DNA of 64,000 nt from Eubacterium sulci ATCC 35585 (GTDB taxonomy: Bacteria; Bacillota; Clostridia; Peptostreptococcales; Anaerovoracaceae). Below are positions 30,538-39,994 of this stretch, piece by piece. The notes under the pieces were generated by a model that was not told the DNA's origin, searched no databases, and worked only from the letters and a program-made list of their open reading frames with translations. How positions within the stretch are numbered: the stretch's first letter is position 1; the number at the start of each line of letters is the position of its first letter. The stretch lies in contig CP012068.1 in assembly GCA_001189495.1 (NCBI GenBank), positions 1,674,001 through 1,738,000 of the forward strand, written 5' to 3'. The translations under genes and the position numbers were made by a program.

Positions 30538-31296
30538 ATGGAAACACAGTTTTCACGTACAGAAAGAATATTGGGCAGGGAATTTATCGAAAGGCTTTCT
30601 TCCAGCAGAGTTGCAATCTTCGGTGTTGGAGGTGTCGGCGGCTATGTCATGGAATCACTTGTTCGCTCAGGCATAGGCTGTATAGATATCGTGGATAATG
30701 ACACTGTAGCGCTCAGCAATCTGAACCGCCAGATCATCGCAACTCACAGCAGCATCGGCGAGAATAAAGTCGATGTAGCCGAAGCGAGAGCAAAGGATAT
30801 AAACCCCGAAATAATAGTAAATAAGCACAATGTATTCTATCTTCCGGATTCAGACTATGAGTTTGATTTTGCAAGCTTTGACTATATAGTCGATGCGATA
30901 GATACTGTTTCAGCAAAGCTTGATTTGATAGAGAAGGCGCATGAGCACGGAGTTCCCATTATTTCAGCCATGGGCTGCGGAAATCGTTTTGATCCAACAA
31001 AGCTTGTAGTAACAGATATCTATAAAACTGAGATGGATCCACTCGCAAAGGTGATGCGCAAGGAGCTAAAAAAACGTGGAATCAAAAAGCTCAAGGTTGT
31101 TTATTCGACGGAGGAGCCTATAAAACCTATGGACTTTGATGAAGATGGTCAAAAAATAATGACTAGTTCACAGGTCGCAGCAGCAGGTCAGACTAGAGCT
31201 AAGTCAGTTCCTGGCTCAACAGCTTTTGTACCTTCAGCTGCTGGGCTGATAATAGCATCTCAAGTTGCCTTTGATCTAACAGAAGACCTTAGATAA
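30538..31296 (+). CDS. tcdA: tRNA threonylcarbamoyladenosine dehydratase
   Basis: About 253 aa. E1-like ThiF/MoeB fold enzyme that uses ATP to cyclise t6A37 of tRNAs. Shows GVGGVGGYVMESLVRSGIG, DNDTVALSNLNRQ and the AMGCGNRFDPTK segment typical of TcdA, and ends with the VPSAAGLIIAS helix. I choose the ATG at 30538 because GGAG lies at correct spacing; earlier in-frame starts lack it. Confidence 0.93.
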   Translation: METQFSRTERILGREFIERLSSSRVAIFGVGGVGGYVMESLVRSGIGCIDIVDNDTVALSNLNRQIIATHSSIGENKVDVAEARAKDINPEIIVNKHNVFYLPDSDYEFDFASFDYIVDAIDTVSAKLDLIEKAHEHGVPIISAMGCGNRFDPTKLVVTDIYKTEMDPLAKVMRKELKKRGIKKLKVVYSTEEPIKPMDFDEDGQKIMTSSQVAAAGQTRAKSVPGSTAFVPSAAGLIIASQVAFDLTEDLR

Positions 31297-31307
31297 ACCT
31301 AAAAACC

Positions 31308-31345
31308 ACAAAACCCCTTATCATTCCGATAAGGGGTTTCTTACT
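31308..31345 (+). terminator. terminator between tcdA and the radical SAM gene
   Basis: Twelve-base arms AAACCCCTTATC and GATAAGGGGTTT with a 5-base loop. Confidence 0.85.
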
Positions 31346-31349
31346 ATTT

Positions 31350-32252
31350 CTATAGCTTTATGTCGCCTTCGATTACGCGCATATCGTATGGCTCATACTT
31401 AACATTTCTGTATGCCTCGATATCAAGGTTGTAATCCATGACTCTATCGTCCCAATCCGAGTGGATATCACCGTTCTGCTTGATGATCAGATCGTAGAGT
31501 ATAGCGTATGTCTTGCCATCCTCCTCGTCCTTCTCAAGGATTGTGCTATATGGAAGCGTCTTATGGTATGTGAGCTCAAGGCCCTTGTACTCATAGTGGA
31601 ATCCGCAGCGCATTCTGCATCCGTCTAGCCCCTTGTACTCCGAGAACTTCTCAAGGTCAGCGATGATTGGATCGCTCTCCGTATCGTAGAGATTGTCTAG
31701 CGTTGTCTCAGTATAGTCATAACGGAACTGGACAGGTATGCCGTACTTTAGCCAGCGCTCTACATAGTCCTCGAGCTTGTCAGCTGGATAATCATCGTAG
31801 AGTACGCAGTTTACCCTTGTTGGGACTGCAAGCTTAGAAAGAAGCTCGTCGCTCGACTCAGTAACATAGTGTCTCAAATGTCTTGAAACGTTAATACAAG
31901 TAATCTTATCCTTGTTATGTTCAGTGAAGGCAATTATGTCCTCTTCAGTCTGACCCTCGAAAACCGGCAGGGTGCTGTTTATGAATACTCTATGTGTATT
32001 AGGAACCGCATCGAGCAATGTCTGAAGCGCCTCTCTATCAGCGAAAGGCTCCCCTCCTGTAAACACGATGTCGCATTTGGGGGTGATTTCGTTCATCAAC
32101 TTGAGTGATTCTACTATTTTATTTACATCAAAGCCTGTAGTATCTGCGTATTCTCCTTTGTTAATACAAAATGGGCAATGATTTCCACAGTCGTAAGGCG
32201 TGAAGACCGTTATCGTTGCTCCGCCTTTTCTTGTCTTATATGGGTATATCAT
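31350..32252 (-). CDS. radical SAM protein, function unknown
   Basis: 300 aa. The [4Fe-4S] motif is C22-x3-C26-x2-C29 (DCGNHCPFC), followed by the SAM-binding TGGEP (about residues 65-69). A later CRMRC pair near residue 220 could bind a further metal. No neighbouring substrate gene is evident, so the reaction is unknown. The ribosome binding site is weak. Its promoter region contains a 21-bp palindrome shared with the divergent YeiH gene. Confidence 0.85.
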   Translation of the reverse strand: MIYPYKTRKGGATITVFTPYDCGNHCPFCINKGEYADTTGFDVNKIVESLKLMNEITPKCDIVFTGGEPFADREALQTLLDAVPNTHRVFINSTLPVFEGQTEEDIIAFTEHNKDKITCINVSRHLRHYVTESSDELLSKLAVPTRVNCVLYDDYPADKLEDYVERWLKYGIPVQFRYDYTETTLDNLYDTESDPIIADLEKFSEYKGLDGCRMRCGFHYEYKGLELTYHKTLPYSTILEKDEEDGKTYAILYDLIIKQNGDIHSDWDDRVMDYNLDIEAYRNVKYEPYDMRVIEGDIKL

Positions 32253-32304
32253 CTTTCGTCTTTCGTAAAATTTACTAAACTTTCCTCTTCATAATATCTG
32301 TAAA

Positions 32305-32325
32305 ATCATCTTATCATAAGATGAT
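32305..32325. promoter_or_regulatory. 21-bp perfect palindrome, probable operator
   Basis: Arms ATCATCTTAT and ATAAGATGAT around one central base, in the 269-bp divergent region between the radical SAM gene and the YeiH gene. The rest of that region holds a smaller GTTCGT/ACGAAC hairpin near 32434-32452 and no ORF. Confidence 0.6.
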
Positions 32326-32521
32326 ATCTTTGTCATTATACACCAAAAAGGTTAAAACAAACATTAGTATTATAACCTCAGTGAACCAAAATTGTCAAAT
32401 TGATATTTTTATGAGTTGCCTTCGGTTCGTCAAAACGAACTCGCCTAAATACGCATTTTACTTTTTGTTTTCACTAATATAAAATGGAATTGTATTTTGT
32501 TTTTAAAGATTCGGAGGAAAT

Positions 32522-33568
32522 ATGGAATCATTACATAAGAAGTTGCCAGGCATATTAATCTGCCTAGCCATAGCAATTCCGTCATACCTGCTCGGCAAGT
32601 TCGTGCCCGTAGTCGGAGGCGCCATCTTTTCTATTTTGATTGGCATGGTCATAGCAACATTTTGGAAGGAAAAAGGCAAGGCTGCACTAGGCATTAAGTT
32701 CACATCAAAGTTTGTACTTCAGCTAGCAGTCGTTCTGCTCGGCTTCGGCCTTAATCTAAATGTCATAATGCAAACAGGAAAGCAGTCGCTGCCTATAATA
32801 GTCTGCACGATTTCTACATCGCTAGTGACTGCCTTTTTTCTTCATAAGGCCCTATCTATTCACAAAAACACATCCGTGCTCATAGGCGTCGGTTCATCGA
32901 TATGCGGAGGCTCTGCTATAGCAGCCACTGCACCTGTGATAGATGCAAACGATGAAGAGGTCGCGCAATCCATATCCGTAATATTCTTCTTTAATGTGCT
33001 AGCGGCTATAATATTTCCAATCCTCGGTAAAGCACTCGGTTTTGATACTCTGTCAGGCGACGCCTTTGGAATCTTTGCTGGAACAGCAGTAAACGACACA
33101 TCTTCAGTAACGGCAGCTGCTGCAACCTGGGACAGTATGTGGAATCTAGGCACACAGACTCTAGACAAGGCGGTAACAGTTAAACTGACTAGAACTCTAG
33201 CAATCATCCCTATCACTTTGATTCTAGCAATCTATAGAGCAAAGAAAGAGCAGGCAGGTGCTGATAGCTCGCAGAAACAATCAAGCTTTAGCATAAAGCG
33301 AGCATTTCCAATGTTCATCCTCTACTTCGTCCTCGCATCAGTTGTAACCACAATTGCTGTAAATCTAGGCGTAAGTGCAGGCTTCTTCACACCGCTTAAA
33401 ACCCTAAGTAAATTCTTCATTGTAATGGCGATGGCGGCTATAGGTCTTAATAGCAACATCGTAAAGTTAGTAAAGACTGGTGGAAAACCTTTGATCCTCG
33501 GAGCCTGCTGTTGGGCTGCAATCACTGTTGTGAGCATAATTATGCAGCATTTGATGGGTTTGATATAA
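32522..33568 (+). CDS. YeiH family putative sulfate/sulfonate exporter (UPF0324)
   Basis: 348 aa, about ten membrane spans. Family signatures [27 protein letters not shown], and [15 protein letters not shown] are all present. The family is implicated in export of sulfite or related anions; no direct evidence here. AGATTCGGAGGAAAT precedes the ATG. It has its own terminator. Confidence 0.92.
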   Translation: MESLHKKLPGILICLAIAIPSYLLGKFVPVVGGAIFSILIGMVIATFWKEKGKAALGIKFTSKFVLQLAVVLLGFGLNLNVIMQTGKQSLPIIVCTISTSLVTAFFLHKALSIHKNTSVLIGVGSSICGGSAIAATAPVIDANDEEVAQSISVIFFFNVLAAIIFPILGKALGFDTLSGDAFGIFAGTAVNDTSSVTAAAATWDSMWNLGTQTLDKAVTVKLTRTLAIIPITLILAIYRAKKEQAGADSSQKQSSFSIKRAFPMFILYFVLASVVTTIAVNLGVSAGFFTPLKTLSKFFIVMAMAAIGLNSNIVKLVKTGGKPLILGACCWAAITVVSIIMQHLMGLI

Positions 33569-33583
33569 AGAGATAAATGACAT

Positions 33584-33618
33584 ACAAAAATCCACGGAAT
33601 AAACCGTGGATTTTTTAA
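33584..33618 (+). terminator. terminator of the YeiH gene
   Basis: Arms AAAAATCCACGG and CCGTGGATTTTT, then T. Confidence 0.9.
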
Positions 33619-33633
33619 ATTTATTTTGTTAGC

Positions 33634-34425
33634 CTAAAAATCTCTTATCAAATCAAGACAAAGCTCAAGTGCCTTTACAAAAGAGTCCTTCCCCCAACCT
33701 CTAACATCATAACTATCAAGATTAACTAGCGAATCGGCCGTAAATATTATCTGACCATAATCTGCATCTCTGAACTTTGCACAGGCTGCAAGTGCGGAGC
33801 ACTCCATATCCACCACAGAGCATCCCTCTGCTTTTCTCGCTTTGATCTTTGCAGGCGTCTCTCGATAAAAAGCATCCGTACTCCAAGTGATACACTCGCG
33901 ATAGTTTATGTTACGTCTTTCCATACCCTCTTTAATGAGGTTTCTCATTTTATCATCAAGCTCGATAAATCGCGATGGAGGAGCATAGTGAAATGATGTT
34001 CCTTCATCCCTTAACGCCTTTGATGGAACCAGGAAAACATTTTCGTCTATATCCTCAAGCGCTCCACAGCAACCCGAAGCCAATATGGTTTGAGAGCCGT
34101 AGCCTATAAGCCAGTCCATGACCATTGTGGCCGCAGGAGCACCGACCGGAGCTTGGCAGAAAGCAATTTTCTCGCCCCTAATCTCCGTGACGTATACGGG
34201 ATATTTCTTTGTTAGCGAATCATACTTTGCAACGCACTTTGCACCTATTTTATTAGCATATCTATCTATACACTCGTCAAGAAATACATACACAAGTTTT
34301 TTAGGAAGCTCGATGTCAAGTTTCTCATGCCTAGGCATTATCACCGCATTTTGATTATCATCGAATTCTACAAGCGCTACTTTCATCAAAGCGCTTTCGC
34401 CTGGCCTCTTTACCTCTTTAGGCAT
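33634..34425 (-). CDS. nucleoside phosphorylase family protein
   Basis: About 263 aa. PNP/UDP fold with GCCGALEDI, a TDAFYRETP segment and the VDMECSALAACAKF motif of uridine phosphorylase-like enzymes. Expected to split a nucleoside with phosphate into base and ribose-1-phosphate. It closes the purine cluster (permease, two deaminase-type genes) upstream on the same strand, so a purine nucleoside is plausible. The start at 34425 has TTGGAG upstream; the TTG at 34437 is unsupported. Confidence 0.88.
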   Translation of the reverse strand: MPKEVKRPGESALMKVALVEFDDNQNAVIMPRHEKLDIELPKKLVYVFLDECIDRYANKIGAKCVAKYDSLTKKYPVYVTEIRGEKIAFCQAPVGAPAATMVMDWLIGYGSQTILASGCCGALEDIDENVFLVPSKALRDEGTSFHYAPPSRFIELDDKMRNLIKEGMERRNINYRECITWSTDAFYRETPAKIKARKAEGCSVVDMECSALAACAKFRDADYGQIIFTADSLVNLDSYDVRGWGKDSFVKALELCLDLIRDF

Positions 34426-34447
34426 ATAAAACTCCAATCTTTAGACT

Positions 34448-36013
34448 TTATACATAGTCGAAATCATCAGGACCCTTGAACCATGTATTTCTTCCTGCAT
34501 GGAATATGAAAGATAAAACTGCGATTATCAAATATCCTATTGCAAAAGGTGAAAGTGGATAAAATCCGAGCGAAGCGCTGTGGATGAATCCAAAGCAAGA
34601 GAGAATATATCCCATTAATGCTGTTATTCCAACCTTATCTAATCTCTTATCTATGACGAATGTCACCATGGTTCCAAGCAAGATACCAATTATTATGGCA
34701 CCTGATTTTGTTGCTGGAACACCGTTCCACATTACACCAGCATCCTTTATCATCTGTGTAACATCAGCTGCGTACTCGTTTAGTCCTGAGTTTTGAACTG
34801 CAGTCTGCAAATTTGCAAGGTTCAAAGCGCCTGTAACCTGAGTGTAAAGATAATCAGCTACTGGAGGAACCATTGCAACGGCAATTGCCGCATAGTGCTT
34901 TCTATCGTTATCCTTAAATGCCTGAGCTACCATTACAACTGCACACCATAGGAAGGTGATTGCACAAACTGCTGGTGGCACAACGCTGTTGAGGAAGGTG
35001 AATAGTCCAAATATACCAGAAAGTCCAAGCACAATTCCCGAAATCAAAGAGTATCCGATGCCAGCCTCAGACTTCTTAAGTCCTGCATGACCAAGCCATA
35101 CAGTGTTAGGGATAACACCACCACAAAGTGCGGAGAGCATTGTACAAATTCCATCCGCAAACTGTGCTTCACGAACATTGTAGTTGTCACCTGCCGCATT
35201 TGAAGCTTCAACATTATCTAGTGTTTCAATAAAGTTATAAATTTCAACTGGAATGATAATTGTTAGGTAAGGAGCTACGATAGCAAATCCATCGATAAGG
35301 TGCTCAATGCTGTTTACTGGATTTGGAATGTAGAATCCGATACCACTGAAGTCAGGCTGTATACGGCCAAGACATAGCGCATAAACTATTCCTCCCACGA
35401 TAGCGATGACTAGTGGTGGAATCTGCTTTGGAAACATATAGCCACCGAATAGACCAAGGATTGCTACAAATAGAACTGGAAGGCCAATCATTGGATCTCC
35501 GAGGATATCGAACACACCCTGAGTTGCCATCCAGATAAATCCGATACCAGCAACCGTTCCAAGTAGAGCAGCTCTTGGAATTCTCTTCTTTAGCCAAGGC
35601 CCGATGATACCTCCGCAGAATTCAACAAATCCGCCGATGAAACAAGCTGCAACACCTGCTGACCAAGCCAGTTCAGGTTTTCCGAGTGCAAAGTGAAGTG
35701 GCATGATTACGCCGTATAGGAATACGAACATGGCAGGTGTTGAGACACCTGAAGGAAGAGCGGTTACATCGGCTCTGCCTTCCTTTTTTGATAGCCTGCG
35801 TCCCATAAAAGCATAGTATAGGCATCCTAGCATAAGACCTACAGACATTCCAGGAATTACCGCGCCAAAGACAATTTTGTCAGGCCATTTAAGAACGCCT
35901 GACAGCGTTGCAATTACAATAAGATAGTTAACGATGTTATTTGTTACGAGGTATGTAACTCCACCGATATCTCCTCTTTTAAACCATGGTACTAAAGTTT
36001 TCTTGTCGTTCAT
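34448..36013 (-). CDS. NCS2 family purine permease (AzgA-like)
   Basis: 521 aa, about 12-14 membrane spans. Nucleobase:cation symporter with ALPSGVSTPAMFVFLYG and a VEIYNFIETLDNVEASNAAG stretch characteristic of adenine/hypoxanthine/guanine type NCS2 carriers. ATGGAG lies ahead of the ATG at 36013. It precedes a nucleoside phosphorylase and follows adenine deaminase, which suggests uptake of adenine or hypoxanthine for that pathway. Confidence 0.9.
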   Translation of the reverse strand: MNDKKTLVPWFKRGDIGGVTYLVTNNIVNYLIVIATLSGVLKWPDKIVFGAVIPGMSVGLMLGCLYYAFMGRRLSKKEGRADVTALPSGVSTPAMFVFLYGVIMPLHFALGKPELAWSAGVAACFIGGFVEFCGGIIGPWLKKRIPRAALLGTVAGIGFIWMATQGVFDILGDPMIGLPVLFVAILGLFGGYMFPKQIPPLVIAIVGGIVYALCLGRIQPDFSGIGFYIPNPVNSIEHLIDGFAIVAPYLTIIIPVEIYNFIETLDNVEASNAAGDNYNVREAQFADGICTMLSALCGGVIPNTVWLGHAGLKKSEAGIGYSLISGIVLGLSGIFGLFTFLNSVVPPAVCAITFLWCAVVMVAQAFKDNDRKHYAAIAVAMVPPVADYLYTQVTGALNLANLQTAVQNSGLNEYAADVTQMIKDAGVMWNGVPATKSGAIIIGILLGTMVTFVIDKRLDKVGITALMGYILSCFGFIHSASLGFYPLSPFAIGYLIIAVLSFIFHAGRNTWFKGPDDFDYV

Positions 36014-36090
36014 TTTATTCTCCATTATGACATTTTGTTAATCGCATATCGCGATGCTGATTGTTTGTGGAGCTATTGCCTCCGTTTTGA

Positions 36091-37824
36091 TTATTCTGCC
36101 TCAAGCTCAATGAATTCGAACTTTGTTACATCAAACAGCCCCATATCTGTGAGCTTTATCTCTGGAATTACTGCAAGCGACATGAAGGTCAAAGTCATGA
36201 CTGGCTCAACGCTTTCATTGACTCCAAGCTCCTCGTGAGCGAGCTTATGTATAGCTGAAAGCTTTTCATCGACCCATTCACCGCTTTGATCGCTCATAAG
36301 TCCTGCAATCGGCATCGGCATGCTCTCTATGACTTTACCGTCCTTGACGAGAACGATTCCGCCTTCCTGCTCTGCCAGTGCATTGATTGCAAATTCCATA
36401 TCTTCATCACTTGCTCCAACAGCGATTATATTGTGTGAATCGTGAGCGATTGTTACTGCAATTGCTCCGTGCTTGATTCCGTATCCTGCGAGGAAGCCAT
36501 TTGCAACGTTTCCGAGAGCGTGATGTCTTTCTGCAACGCTGACCTTTACGATATCAACCTCTGGATTTCTGATGAAGTCGCCGTCCTTATCTACATTTAC
36601 GACAGCTGTAGCCTTCTTTGTTACTACGCCACCGGGAAGAATCTCAATTACATTAACCTTGTTGCTCTTGAGCTTCATCTTGAGCTTATCCTTTGAAAAA
36701 TCAGCTAGGTGTACGCTGCCCTTTACAGAGTCTATGGAGTGCTTCTTCATCTCTGGTAAATAATCTCCATTATCCGCGCAAAGCTCACCCTCTACCCAAA
36801 CCTTGCCAACATTGAAATCCTTTAGATTGTCAAACAAAACAATATCGGCTCTGTAGCCTGGAGCTATAGCTCCTCTATCTTTGATTCCAAAGCATTCACA
36901 AGCGTTTATTGTCGCCATTCTGAGAACTTCGATTGGATCTAGTCCTTCAGCTACGCACATGCGCAGATGATTGTCGAGATGTCCTTCTTTGAGGATAGTC
37001 TTAGGCTGCCTGTCATCCGAACAAAGGATGCAGCGCCTTGCATTATATGATGTAACCCCTTTTATCAGTCTCTGAAGATCCTTGCACGCAGAGCCCTCCC
37101 TGAGCATTACGTACATTCCGCAAGCGATCTTGTTTTGCATATCCTCTATTGAAGCACACTCGTGATCTGCGACAATTCTTGTTGAAGAATAGGCATTTAG
37201 CGCCTTTCCTGAAACGCCTGGTGCGTGACCGTCAACTGGTTTTCCGGTTTCCTTTGATAGCATAAGCTTGTCTAGATCTCCATCTAGAGCACCGATTACG
37301 CCAGGGAAATCCATGAACTCACCGATACCAAGGATTGCCTCGTTATCTATGAATTCCTTCATCTTCTCTGCATCGATAACTGCGCCTGAATGCTCAAAAA
37401 CAGTCGCTGGCACGCAAGAAGGAAGCATGTACTTAACATCAAGCTTCGTATTCTTTGCTGCATCTATCATGTAGCTTAGACCTGTTAGTCCACATACATT
37501 TACGATTTCGTGAGGATCAGCGATTATTGTCGTTCCCCCGTGTGGAACTAAAAGCTTGCCGAGCTCCTCTGGTGAAAGATAGGATGATTCGATGTGAATG
37601 TGGCTATCAATAAAGCCTGGAGCAGCATATGCACCCTCTGCATCTACAATATTTTTCGCCTCGTAATCACCGATTCCCGCAATCATACCATCTGTCAGCG
37701 CGATATTTCCTTCAGTAATTTCTCCTGAGAAAACATTTACTATCTTACAATTTTTGATTAAGGTGTCCGCTGGAATTCTTCCAGCTGCTACATCTATCAA
37801 ATTCTTTAGACTTTCTTTTGTCAT
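36091..37824 (-). CDS. ade: adenine deaminase
   Basis: 577 aa. Converts adenine to hypoxanthine and ammonia. The amidohydrolase metal motifs are all present: HIHIESS (H75, H77), DPHE (H105), DGHAPG (H200), ADHE (H221) and CSDDR (D270, D271). AAAGGCATATAAA precedes the ATG. It lies 77 bp upstream of the permease and 32 bp downstream of a second, diverged adenine-deaminase-like gene, all on the minus strand. Confidence 0.95.
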   Translation of the reverse strand: MTKESLKNLIDVAAGRIPADTLIKNCKIVNVFSGEITEGNIALTDGMIAGIGDYEAKNIVDAEGAYAAPGFIDSHIHIESSYLSPEELGKLLVPHGGTTIIADPHEIVNVCGLTGLSYMIDAAKNTKLDVKYMLPSCVPATVFEHSGAVIDAEKMKEFIDNEAILGIGEFMDFPGVIGALDGDLDKLMLSKETGKPVDGHAPGVSGKALNAYSSTRIVADHECASIEDMQNKIACGMYVMLREGSACKDLQRLIKGVTSYNARRCILCSDDRQPKTILKEGHLDNHLRMCVAEGLDPIEVLRMATINACECFGIKDRGAIAPGYRADIVLFDNLKDFNVGKVWVEGELCADNGDYLPEMKKHSIDSVKGSVHLADFSKDKLKMKLKSNKVNVIEILPGGVVTKKATAVVNVDKDGDFIRNPEVDIVKVSVAERHHALGNVANGFLAGYGIKHGAIAVTIAHDSHNIIAVGASDEDMEFAINALAEQEGGIVLVKDGKVIESMPMPIAGLMSDQSGEWVDEKLSAIHKLAHEELGVNESVEPVMTLTFMSLAVIPEIKLTDMGLFDVTKFEFIELEAE

Positions 37825-37856
37825 TTTATATGCCTTTCGTTTGCACTTTGATTTTC

Positions 37857-39635
37857 TTACTTAACCACTTCGATAATTGGATCAAAGGTTGTCAAATTAA
37901 CGTAATCCACAGGACCTGCATCTGTTATCGCATAGTCAGGAATTGCAGTGATTGGAAGGAAGAACATGTACATCATTGGGTCTGGCAAGTCAGAACCTAG
38001 GTCTCTAGCCGCCTTATCAATGAGTTTTTCACGAGCTGCAACCTCTTCAGGTTCAAGATCTGTAACGATTCCGCCAACTGGAAGTGGCAGGAATTCCATT
38101 ATTTCTCCGTCGCAAACAACGACCTGTCCGCCACCCTGCTCAATCAAATAGTTAGCAGCAATTGACATATCCTCTGCACTAGCACCCATAACCACTAGAT
38201 TATTGTCATCTGGAGCAGCAGATGATGCCATAGCACCCTTCTTAAGCTTCCATCCTGAAGCAAATGCAAGTGACTTATTTCCATTTCTGCCAAAGCGCTC
38301 AAGAACTGATACCATTACCACATCTTGACCTGCATCTGGCTGAACAATTCCGTCCTTAACCTCAAGAACTACATCTCTTCTCTTTCTTACAAAAGGACCC
38401 TTAACGTCCATAGAAAGCACCTTTACCTTGCCTTCTTCTATAGGAGCCTTGAATTCAAAATCAGCCTTTGTTGTCAAATCACACTTTAGCTTGCCCTTTA
38501 GAACTGAGCTTCTCTCTGGAGCCTTTAGATCGTAGCTTAGCTTGTGACCCTTAGCAACCATCTTTCCGTTTGTCATAACTTCATCTACATCAAAGTCATC
38601 TAGTGATCCAACAAAGAGAATATCTGCGATTCTTCCTGGACAAATTGAGCCAACAAGGTGGTCGATGTGATAAGCTTCAGCGCTGTTTATTGTCGCCATC
38701 TGAATAGCTGTCATAGCATCAACTCCAGCCTTCATAGCAAGTCTAACGACATTGTCTAGGTGACCTTTGTTCAAAACGTCAGTTGCTGTAACATCATCTG
38801 TACAGAAGCTGACTCTTCTAGCAAAGTAAGGATTAACCTCTGTAACTGCCTTGATATTTTCCTCAAGGAAGTGAGTTACTGAAGACTCTCTAATCAGCAT
38901 ATGCATGCCCTTACGCATCTTCTCTACAACCTCTTCGTGGTCGTAGCTTTCGTGGTCGAGTCTAACTCCTCCGCAAAGATATCCATTTAGGTCGTTTCCG
39001 CGAGCCATAGGCGCACATCCGAATACTGGAAGCCTATTGTTATACGCTGTAGCAATTGCGCCTAGAGTGTTCTCATCTTCTTCCTGAACAAATTCACGAA
39101 CGGTCTCCCAAACGCCGTAGCACTCGTCCCACTTCTGAACTTCTTCATGAGTTTCCTTAGTAAAGTTATATGCAACAGTTGATTCAGGAATAGTGTATGG
39201 AGTCTTAAAAGGAGCGCCCCAGAAAACCTTAAGCGGGCTCTGCTTCACTTCCTCAAAAATCTCACGAAGTCCCTCAAGTCCTGAAACGGATATATATTCA
39301 TCAAGACCTGAAACCATGCTTGTTGTACCCCTTGGAACTACAGCCTTAGCATAGCTTGTGATACTTAGCTTACTACACTCGCTGTGGATGTGCCCGTCAA
39401 TCATTCCAGGAACTAGGTAGCGTCCCTTAGCATCGATAATTTCTGTATCCTCGCCAATGTAGTCGCTAACATCTCCTACAGCAGCAATCATTTCATTATA
39501 TATAGCAACATCAGCAGGATAAACCTCTGCAGACATTACATTTACTAGCATTCCGCCCTTGATAACCTTATGTGCAGGTACAAGTCCTCTGCCAGCCTTA
39601 ACTCTCTCCTTAAGTCTTTCAATTGTCATTTCCAT
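37857..39635 (-). CDS. adenine deaminase family paralogue with altered metal-site motifs
   Basis: 592 aa, full-length homologue of the neighbouring enzyme. It keeps HIHSE (H82, H84), LDHES (H228) and CTDD (D280, D281). It has LDEY (112-113 region) where adenine deaminase has DPHE, GCAPM (C207) where it has GHAPG, and DDV instead of DDR. Either a changed substrate or a changed metal centre is likely. It is the first gene of the purine operon, with AAGGAAGTTGATTT before the ATG. Confidence 0.85.
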   Translation of the reverse strand: MEMTIERLKERVKAGRGLVPAHKVIKGGMLVNVMSAEVYPADVAIYNEMIAAVGDVSDYIGEDTEIIDAKGRYLVPGMIDGHIHSECSKLSITSYAKAVVPRGTTSMVSGLDEYISVSGLEGLREIFEEVKQSPLKVFWGAPFKTPYTIPESTVAYNFTKETHEEVQKWDECYGVWETVREFVQEEDENTLGAIATAYNNRLPVFGCAPMARGNDLNGYLCGGVRLDHESYDHEEVVEKMRKGMHMLIRESSVTHFLEENIKAVTEVNPYFARRVSFCTDDVTATDVLNKGHLDNVVRLAMKAGVDAMTAIQMATINSAEAYHIDHLVGSICPGRIADILFVGSLDDFDVDEVMTNGKMVAKGHKLSYDLKAPERSSVLKGKLKCDLTTKADFEFKAPIEEGKVKVLSMDVKGPFVRKRRDVVLEVKDGIVQPDAGQDVVMVSVLERFGRNGNKSLAFASGWKLKKGAMASSAAPDDNNLVVMGASAEDMSIAANYLIEQGGGQVVVCDGEIMEFLPLPVGGIVTDLEPEEVAAREKLIDKAARDLGSDLPDPMMYMFFLPITAIPDYAITDAGPVDYVNLTTFDPIIEVVK

Positions 39636-39670
39636 AAATCAACTTCCTTTCATCTTCTTCGATAAGTTAA

Positions 39671-39699
39671 CAATACTATACTGCTAAAAATACCGTCAA
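39671..39699 (-). promoter_or_regulatory. possible promoter of the purine operon
   Basis: -35 TTGACG (39694-39699) and weak -10 candidates TAGTAT or GTATTG (39671-39678) on the minus strand, about 40 bp upstream of the start. No purine riboswitch core was found in the 359-bp gap. Confidence 0.4.
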
Positions 39700-39885
39700 C
39701 ACACTAAGACGTAATTTTACCTAATAACTTAGTCGCATATACATCAAAAGTGGTTATTCCCATAACATTATATGCGCATGCAACAAAAAACGTTCGTGTT
39801 TTATTTTTATCATAATCTTTCAAAAAAATGCATAAAAAATATCTTAAATCTATACGGTCACCCCCTTGCCGCTCTGAATCCATGA

Positions 39886-39914
39886 CACAAAAAGAGCCAC
39901 ATATTTTGTGGCCC
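39886..39914 (-). terminator. orphan minus-strand terminator at the edge of the prophage remnant
   Basis: Arms GCCACA (39896-39901) and TGTGGC (39907-39912), followed on the minus strand by TCTTTTTG. No minus-strand gene lies directly upstream. It may insulate the purine operon or end an unannotated RNA. Confidence 0.5.
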
Positions 39915-39994
39915 TTGTAGATTGTTAAAAAACCTAGTCTCACCAATACTATTTTGCACTTATCTTTAAGTTTATCAGTTTATTCAAATGTCAG

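Noticed and set aside
39704-39946. 80-aa minus-strand ORF before the purine operon
   Set aside because: It runs across a terminator hairpin, has no ribosome binding site or recognisable family features, and ends at the operon promoter.
39636-39994. Purine riboswitch before the adenine deaminase paralogue
   Set aside because: No CCGTAAA-type or GACTA-type core with matching P1/P2/P3 helices could be placed; only a short TATAATGTTATGG match.
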